Shown here: piece by piece, positions 57,501-64,000 of the stretch
How positions within the stretch are numbered: the stretch's first letter is position 1
How the letters are laid out: each line of letters starts with the position of its first letter
NCBI RefSeq assembly: GCF_026914185.1
Contig: NC_070571.1
Location: 2,108,001 to 2,172,000 of the forward strand
Direction: 5' to 3'
Length of the DNA stretch: 64,000 bases
Source: Puccinia triticina
Lineage: Eukaryota > Basidiomycota > Pucciniomycetes > Pucciniales > Pucciniaceae
Program-made: the position numbers and the translations under genes
Notes under the pieces: generated by a model
What the model was told of the DNA's origin: nothing
Seen by the model: the letters and a program-made list of their open reading frames with translations, nothing else
Database searches by the model: none

Positions 57501-59598
57501 CTTCAACCGCTTGGAATTTCTCTGGCACCAGTACCCCCTTACAGCCCGGAACACAATGGTGAAGCTGAGCGAGTCAACCGTACGCTAGGCGACATGGCAA
57601 GGACCATGCTGCATGAGTCAAAGATGCCTTGGCCGTATTGGAGCTATGCTTACCGGATGGCGGCTCACATACATAACAGAATTCCGAATAAGAAGATCGC
57701 GACTTGCCCCCTCACGGCAATGTACGGAATAAAGATAGATCCGAATGTTCTGTACCCGTTTGACGCGGAGGCTATAGTACACATACCAAAAGAAAAGCGC
57801 GATAAACTATCACAGAGGGCGCACATCGGAAAACTGATTGGATATCCAGCGGCGGGAGGCAGTTGGCTCGTCCACTCTTCATACAATGGCAGGATTCTAC
57901 ACTCAACTTCAGTCATATTCCCTGAATTTCAGTATCTCCCGGTCAAGAAGAGGACTCCTTCAAAAGGCAATCTCGACCTCATCTTGAATCAAATCGTACT
58001 CAAACTAGGCGAGGAAGAGACCAAAATCAATGCAAAAGCAGAAGAACAAGCGATGACCAACTTGCCCATGAATGAAGACCAACGACTACCGTTGCACATA
58101 AGATCAGCTCTAAAATCACCGGACTCAAAAGAATGGCTAGGAGCGGCGAACTATGAAATTGACAAGTTCTTTGAACTCGACGTGTGGGAGCCAATGGAAC
58201 CGTTTCCTGGAGTCAAGGCTCTAGATTTTTGGTGGATATTTGCGATAAAAGAAGGAATGGCCGAAGGAGACCCGGAAATCTTTCAAGCAAGATATGTCGC
58301 AAAAGGCTTCAATCAGGTAATGGGCAGGGACTGCAACAAAACATATGCTCCGACGGCTTCACTTGTCACTCTGAGATTACTAATTTCACTAGCAATCAAA
58401 TATCATTATCCAATTGCAACATTCGACGTTAGTTTGGCTTACCTCTACAGTCCTATAGAGGAAGAAGTCTATGTACAACCTCCCGTCAAAATACGGCCAG
58501 AATTAAAAGGAAAAATAATGAAATTGAAGAAAGCTATGTACGGTAAGAAACAGGCGGTGAGATGCTGGTGGAAATTCTTCAAGAGCAAAATGGAAGATAT
58601 TGGTTTTGTAGCGTCAGAATTGGAACAATCACTTTATATATATCGACGAGGACCGGATTTCATCATTATATGGCTACATGTTGATGACGGATTCGCGGTG
58701 GCATCCAATGAAACTCTTATGCGGGAACTGAAAACAGCAATGGAGAAAGATATGAAAATAAAGTGGTCAGATTGTATTGCGAAACTTGTTGGCATCAACA
58801 TCAAAGTGAAGGCAGACGTAATCAAATTAGACCAAGAAAAACTAGCAGATCAGATTGTGAATGACTACTCAAGACCGGTATTCAACCAGCGGAGCACCCT
58901 ACTGGACATCCAACTAGAAGTGCACTTGGGAGAACCTGTAGATCAAACGGCATACAGATCTATACTAGGTTCGCTCATGTATCTTGCGGCGGGGACAAGA
59001 CCAGACCTGTCATACGGCGTAAACCTCCTAGCTAGATACAGCCAAAATCCCTTGGTGAACCATTAGAAAGCGCTAGAATTCTTGATTGGATACTTGAAGC
59101 GTTTGTTGTCAAAGAGGCTTTTGATTCAAGGAACCGGAAGTGCCCTGGATCTATGGTCGGATGCAAATTGGGGAGGCAAGCACAAGCGGTTGACTTCGGG
59201 TTTTGTTATCAAGCATATGGGCAATGCCATTGCATGGGGAGCAAAACGGCAGACGGTGGTGGCACTCTCGACATGCGCGGCGGAATACGTAGCACTCTCG
59301 GATGGAGCTTAACACCTGGCGGGAATCTCAATTCTTTTGGACGACATTCAACATCAAATACCCATGAATATATTCTGCAACAATGAAGCAGCAATATTGA
59401 TAGCCGGCAACAACGCATCAAAGAAAAAGACTTGATACCTTATACGCACTTTTTACTTCATTAATGATTTTGTACGGGAAAACAACATCAAGATAAAGTG
59501 GACAAGTACAATCAACCAGCAAGCTGATATCTTCACCAAGAAACTAGGCCCCAACAAAATGGACACGGCAACGGCGAATCTAGGCCTGACGGGGTAAA
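54534..59598 (+). pseudogene. Copia Gag-Pol polyprotein with four nonsense codons
   Basis: Gag begins at the first in-frame ATG, 54534, after the primer site. It has a charged coiled-coil lead (KETKEKQRIKREKEEDRL) and runs to 55331. After the nested LTR the same frame resumes at 56106 (AGIDAKTFEF). The zinc knuckle is CHYCKQDGHWYNNC. The protease is LLDSGASTHVSG. The integrase has the HRRLGH...C..C finger, DVAGPF, CDNAPEYTA and PEHNGEAERVNRTL. RT includes ARYVAKGFNQVMGRD, FDVSLAYLYSP and the catalytic LHVDDGF; RNase H has WSDANWGGKH and LSTCAAEYVALSDGA. Stops lie at 56376, 59064, 59310 and about 59433. Each is one transition from a sense codon. It is inactive as read. Confidence 0.88.
55336..56105. 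mobile_element. 770-bp solo LTR nested in copia gag
   Basis: Starts TGTGAGAACTCC and ends GGCACACCACA (TG...CA). GCGG flanks both sides (55332-55335, 56106-56109), the fifth base having diverged. Removing it with one GCGG restores the gag frame exactly (292 codons before, SAPAGIDAKTFEF across). Related copies occur at 38.8-39.3 and about 62.9-63.3 kb. Confidence 0.82.
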
Positions 59599-59958
59599 CG
59601 TTTACCATCTTGGGGGGGGGGATGTTAGGGAGTATGCGGGCCAAGGTGGTAAACTTAGATCATTAGAGTTTCAACACACAGTTATGCATAAACAAATCAT
59701 GTACATTTATGCATTACTGCGGCTGCGCAAACTTGTACTTAGTCTAACTCAACCTGCCGGTATCGGTTGCCTTCTTTCCTCACCAAGATTGGACCCAATA
59801 CCGTGCCGGCCCGAGCTTACCTGCGAAGCATTTCTTTTTGTCAGGTGAGTGTAATCAATTACTGAGATTGGACCCAATACTGTGCCGGCCCGAGCTTACC
59901 TGCGAAGCATTTCGTTTTGTCAGATTTGCATTCACTCCCCTGAGTGTCTTATAACATG

Positions 59959-60040
59959 CAGGGGCAGCCGTGGATTCCCCGTCGTTCTCAACAACGGGGA
60001 ACCCACGGCTGCCCCTGCATTGCCGGTGGAACCGACAAGA
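59959..60040. repeat. Inverted repeat right of copia
   Basis: CAGGGGCAGCCGTGG and its complement flank a loop with ATTCCCCG/CGGGGAA arms. It is the right half of the island interrupted by the copia insertion. Confidence 0.75.
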
Positions 60041-60155
60041 ACGCAGCTCAGCAGGAGATTAGGGCTAATTTGATGACAACCGCCCCGGCTCAAACTTCCG
60101 GTCCGGCTTGATTATGTACTCTGGATGACCCAGGGCAACAAGGGACTTGTGCCAG

Positions 60156-60463
60156 CGCCAGCAGTTCTACATCACCTCGGCCGCCACTCTCTCGCCCCTC
60201 TATTTCTATGCCCCCGCGATCCTCTCTCGAGCGGCACTATACACCGTCGGCGTCGTCGGCTCGCTTTCGTACGTCGGCGCGACCGCCAAAAACGACCGCT
60301 TCCTCTACCTTGGCGGCCCCCTTCTCGCTGGTGTGTCCGTCGTTGCCCTCAGCTCCCTGGCGCCGCTCGTTCTACCAGTCACCGCGGCTAGAACTCTCAT
60401 GGTTACCAAATCCATTTCTCTCTATGGAGGACTGGCCGTGTTCTCTGGCTTCGTCTTATACGA
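60156..60463 (+). pseudogene. Bax inhibitor-1 family (GHITM/MICS1-like) exon
   Basis: The frame reads QQFYITSAATLSPLYFYAP, SRAALYTVGVVGSLSYVGAT, AKNDRFLYLGGPLLAGVSVV and SLYGGLAVFSGFVLY, which match the transmembrane core of mitochondrial GHITM/MICS1-type proteins in the Bax inhibitor-1 family (inner membrane, cristae organisation and cytochrome c retention in animals). About four membrane segments are present. It ends at a GT donor after the codon start for the Asp of the family's YDTQ motif, but no following exon gives TQ. The N-terminal exons with the targeting signal are absent up to the copia element. It is a gene fragment, or a gene whose other exons I cannot find. Confidence 0.6.
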
Positions 60464-61175
60464 GTGAGAACCATTTGCTTCTCCTGTGCTCATGACTTTT
60501 ACACACATTAATTCATTTTGAAAGTCCTGCTTGGATTCAGCTGGTAGATATGGGGCTGAAGCGTTCTGACGATCATTTGCATTGCTCGCTTCAAATCCTG
60601 TTATACCAACTCTCCCTTCGCGGTGTCGGGGCAAAACAAGTACAGTAAGTTGCGCATTGTCCTATTTTGCATCGTCAAGGATTGATTTTCAACCCAAAAA
60701 ATGTTCATGTATGAGCTAACTGGTCAATTTTTATTCTCTTTCTTTTGTGATGTTTTTACAAAGATTATTTTCAAAGTCTTTGACGAGCGGTTTAGTAGTG
60801 GCTAGGCAAGCTTCCGCCAGATGTTTAGGCGGATTTGTGTTTTCTTCGGGGCCACTTCAAGCTTCTTTCAATCCTACCTTTGACTTGTTGGTCGCTTGTA
60901 CAGAGGAGAAGGTAGGGAGGTCCCCGAGGACGAAGACAAAGGTGTCGCCGCAGACACATTCTGATTCTTCTGTTTCTCATTTCTCTCCCTTTTCTCTCAT
61001 TTATCTTGATTTTCATTTATTTCTTGTTTCTCTTTGTTTTTTACTTTTTATTTTTCTCTATCAATCTCTTTTTTTTTTATGTTTTTACGATGACGGCCAC
61101 TTGACATGCAATGCAGCGTGTGGTACCCTGGTGGTACCACATTCTGCAATATTACCCGCGGTTTTCATCTGCTCC
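60464..61175. other. Intergenic, open frame without recognised product
   Basis: A frame at 60747-61286 starts MMFLQRLFSKSLTSGLVVAR, mitochondrial-signal-like, but then runs into T-rich sequence and the poly(C) tract; I do not accept it as a gene. Confidence 0.4.
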
Positions 61176-61176
61176 G

Positions 61177-61207
<31 letters not shown>

Positions 61208-61530
61208 GTTACCTAACCAAACCACATCTTGGGGGCCCGACCCACGCGTGGGTATCACGGCGATTCCTCGGGGAGCCCACAGTTGAAGGAGCCGTGATAC
61301 ACCCGTGGGCTTGACCTTCACGTCGGCATCACGGGGAATCCACGGGGATTCCACGCGGAGCCGAAATCTGCCGTGGAATCCACGGGTGATCCTCCCGGTG
61401 GTGAACCCGTGATTCCCTGGACCAAAAGCCGCTGGTCCGACCTCGCGCGCGGCTACCACGTGGAGTCCTCGTGGATTCCGCGTGATTTCCCCGTGGATGG
61501 ACTCCCCGGGTGTAGTTCTTCTCTTTCATC
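61176..61530. repeat. Poly(C) tract and GC-rich hairpin island
   Basis: A run of about 30 C (61176-61205) is followed by CCGTGG/CCACGG-rich dyads such as CCGTGGAATCCACGG, the same style as 53.94-54.21 and 59.96-60.04 kb. Confidence 0.7.
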
Positions 61531-62267
61531 ACGACACATGTACGGTTTCTATCTAATCTGTACTGTTGCGCCATCCCGGTAAAAATTCTCCCTTTGTTCC
61601 TTTTGTTTCAGTTGTCGGCGGCCTCTCTTTCTGTCTTTTGTCTTTTTTCTTGATCATCCAACCGTTGTCCACGCTAGCTTAACAAAGCCTCTCAAGCGGA
61701 GGGTCCGGGGGACCCCGCCCGGAGGGCTCTCCGCAGGAGAGATGTCTTGATTTAAGCAGGAGCAAAAAGGTTCTGCTGCACTAAAAATCCCAACCAATAT
61801 AGAAAAACTGAATACACAAAATTGTAGGTTCTGTTCTTGTAAGGAATTTGAGCCACTTATCTATCTTGTAGCCAGAAAAACAACTCCTGGAGTCCCAAAA
61901 AAGTGGAGCCTCATTTGGAAGACTTGTGCATTTTTGATCTTTTAAAAAGGTCAACAGATTGGGATAAAAAAATCTGAGTAGACCAAATTGTAGAGAAAGA
62001 AAAGTAGCATAGGGTACAGATAGGGCATATTGGTGGAGAGGCTGGGGGAGGAGCTATAAAAATTTTAAAAACCTCTCAGCCAAATGAACTTTCTGCTCCC
62101 GCGCAAAATTTGGGATAATGCGCAAGTCCCTCCCTGCGGGAGGGGGGGCTTCGCCGCCAGCCACAGCGCTCCCACCAGGGGGGACTTGTGTTAAGTTAGC
62201 TGTCCGCGTGTAATCTTCATCACTGTGTGTAGCTTTGCTCCACCGCAGTTCCCCAACTGCTCTGTAA
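61531..62267. other. Intergenic with two hairpin fragments
   Basis: AAGTCCCTC-family pieces lie at about 61678-61757 and 62123-62202; the second ends TTGTGTTAAGTTAG. No gene. Confidence 0.5.
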
Positions 62268-62657
62268 CAACGAAGGGTAGTTACGCTACGCGTAACGCGT
62301 AGATAACGGTAATGTAACAAAATTTTTGTCGTTATCTACGCGTTACGCGTAACGGCAGTGCGATTACGTTATCACAACACGTTGAGCCTATTTCTTTTAT
62401 GCTTGTTGCGTTATCCGGGCGCGCGGAGCCCTTGAGAACGGGAAAAAAATGAGGCTAAAAAGCCTTAAATGGTCCGTTATTGCGTTATCCGGGGGATAAT
62501 GTGATAACGGGCCTCAAAAATGAGGCCCGTTACGTTACGCGTGGGGCCTGAAATGACCCCGTTACTAGTAAAGTAACGGGGGGGGCCCGGATAACAGGGG
62601 TAGTTACGTTACCAAAATTGCGCGGATAACGCAAGGTAACGTAACTACCCTTTGTTG
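62268..62657. mobile_element. Small TIR element of GTTACG/CGTAAC words, 7-bp TSD
   Basis: The ends are CAACGAAGGGTAGTTACG and, in reverse complement at the right, CAACAAAGGGTAGTTACG. The exact 7-bp repeat TCTGTAA flanks it (62261-62267, 62658-62664). The 390-bp interior is made of GTTACG, CGCGTAACG and GTTATC words and their complements. Same design as 39725-40191 with a different word. Confidence 0.75.
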
Positions 62658-62664
62658 TCTGTAA

Positions 62665-64000
62665 TAAGAGCATCCACCCTCGTCTCTGTAAACCCGCTGT
62701 AAAGCTCAAAAGTGTTCCTGAGAACCTTTTGCTGAGTGCGGAAAGGGATGAATGAGGTTACCTCTGCCTTTCCTGGGTCACTAGACACTAAAAAAAGCCC
62801 CCCAATCTACGATTGGAAGGTTTATGTAGTGATAGTGGAGGTTTATCAAAAGATAGCCTACGTCAAACAAGTGGCTTAGGGGATATGGGTGATGTAACCG
62901 GTGCTGAGTGAGTTGTGAGTTGATATGGTCCGTGTGTTGCCGCAAAGAGATTGTGGAACACTCTGACAGAGGGGTTGATGATGATTGAGCGATGTAATAG
63001 TGTTGTTGTATGTATGTAATTGTTATGTAATAAGGGTAAAACCACAATATAGTGGGGGCTAATACTGTAGAGTGAGCAAGTGTTGTACTGTTATGGGGTA
63101 AGCTGAGTGCAAGTAGTTTGCTGAGAGAAATTACAACTGGGGGGAGGAGAGCCTCCTTAAATAGAAAAGAGTGAGGGATTTTAGCTCCAGGGGAACCAGG
63201 TAATGAGGGATTTTAGCTGCCCTGAGCTGTCAAATGAGGGATTTAGGCTGGTGGTACAGCCTAGATGAGGGAATTTAGCTGGTGAGAAAGTGGAGGTGAG
63301 AGGTTTGAGTTTGGCCTATGATGTCATTGGGTCATCTGATCATCTGTACTGCCCCTGTCTGTCAAATGATGTCATACAAGGGAATTTAGCTAGCCTGAGC
63401 TGTCAACGGATGTCATGTGTAAGCTGCATGAGGGGTTTTTGCTAGCTTGACACCTGCATGAACTGCAGCCCCTATTACACTAGTCTGCATGCACCTGCAT
63501 GAGCCTGCATAAGCCTGCATCTAGTGTGCATGACACTGCATGACACGTGCATAACACAATGTAATGAGTGCAGCTGATGAGGTAAAGCATATGTAAAGGG
63601 TAGACAAGTGTCAGAGTGGACCATGTAACAGATTACATGGTCCTGGGTAAGGGTGGTTCATGTAACGGATTACATGACCTGAGTATGGTGTTTGTGTGCG
63701 TGAAACTGGCTGATGGTGTCTTGAAGGGGTTGTATCTTCTGATCCAGAGGGGTGTAAGGTATGTTGTCCATGGTGTCCTGTGTAGTTTTGGCCGTAGAAT
63801 CCAATGGTGTCGCCGTATTGGTTGATTTGTGAGTGTACATATGAGAAAATGGAAAATTTTGAAATGGGCTAGATGGGTAACCATAAAGCATACCACACCG
63901 CTCTTCAAGGCAGATTTACAGAGTATCTAAGGCCCCAATTATAAACACTATTTTGAGATTATTTTGAAATAGTTTTGAAATCAAAACCAACTTTGTTTTG
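62665..64000. repeat. LTR-like repeat region, no gene
   Basis: A lone MITE-like end (GAGCATCCACC) is at about 62668. From about 63060 to 63300 the sequence shares GGGGGGAGGAGAGCCTCCTTAAATAG and AGTGAGGGATTTTAGCTCCAGGGG with the LTR-like copy near 39.24 kb. Short TGCATGA and GTAACAGATTACATG repeats follow. The minus frames near 63.7 kb show no motif. Confidence 0.45.

Larger units (their letters stand above)
54214..59953 (+). mobile_element. Ty1/copia LTR retrotransposon, TSD ACATG
   Basis: The 5' LTR is 54214-54465 (252 bp) and the 3' LTR is 59623-59953 (331 bp, longer because of an internal ~79-bp duplication). ACATG flanks both ends (54209-54213, 59954-59958). The primer site at 54466-54478 (GGTTAAAAGCCGA) is complementary to the anticodon arm of tRNA-Lys(UUU). 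A G10 purine tract (59612-59622) abuts the 3' LTR. Gag and Pol lie in one frame between them. A solo LTR is nested at 55336-56105. Confidence 0.9.

Noticed and set aside
60747..61286. A 179-residue frame with a mitochondrial-signal-like start
   Set aside because: It runs through T-rich sequence and a poly(C) tract giving a polyproline tail; there is no family resemblance after the first 60 residues.
62268..62657. A possible CRISPR-like or satellite array
   Set aside because: The words are irregularly spaced with no constant repeat-spacer pattern; TIRs and a TSD show a transposable element instead.

Overview
The window looks like repeat-rich nuclear DNA of a basidiomycete fungus, most likely a rust (Pucciniales, Puccinia-like). 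The reasons are the genes with many 50-110 bp introns, the secreted cysteine-patterned proteins, the LTR and DNA transposon mixture, and the long gene-poor intervals. The species call is inference; no rRNA, true tRNA or mitochondrial gene is present to check it.

Conserved genes are few and well separated. They are a carboxypeptidase Y-like serine carboxypeptidase (5128-7175, minus, 7 exons), an NASP/Hif1-type histone chaperone (16955-18590), the exosome RNase PH-fold subunit MTR3 (31255-32410) and the Fe-S exonuclease EXO5 (35206-37773). A Bax-inhibitor-1/GHITM-like exon survives at about 60156-60463. Lineage-specific genes are a nine-exon secreted protein built from two copies of one four-exon module (9554-10989), a frameshifted paralogue with the same exon plan (about 14606-16060), a 596-residue unknown protein with a KRKR-rich repetitive tail (22739-24703), and a secreted protein made of two ~100-residue repeats (52387-53070, minus). 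The window opens inside a decayed AT-hook gene.

Most of the remainder is mobile DNA, and many elements can be closed to the base by target-site duplications (TSDs). Two Ty1/copia elements are complete with LTRs: 41110-46710 (minus, TSD GCCAT) and 54214-59953 (plus, TSD ACATG). Their primer-binding sites match the anticodon arms of tRNA-Asn(GUU) and tRNA-Lys(UUU), which points to half-tRNA priming. The plus element carries a nested solo LTR and four nonsense codons; the minus element carries a nested fold-back. DNA elements include a MULE with a 9-bp TSD and an OTU-like protease relic (48799-51202), a 2.5-kb element with 46-bp TIRs and TSD ATT (19462-21948), a CACTG-ended MITE (47799-48014), a PIF/Harbinger-like MITE (16295-16658), a 130-bp hairpin MITE with a 9-bp TSD (4634-4763) and three hAT relics. 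Two small elements (39725-40191, 62268-62657) are built almost entirely of one short word and its reverse complement; both start with CAAC and have a 7-bp TSD containing CTGTA.

Other structure includes several tandem arrays whose repeat unit is itself a palindrome, and long poly(C)/poly(G) tracts. There are no operons; each gene stands alone. The most novel-looking items are the duplicated-module secreted gene pair, recovered only by splicing short exons, and the 7-bp-TSD word-and-complement elements.
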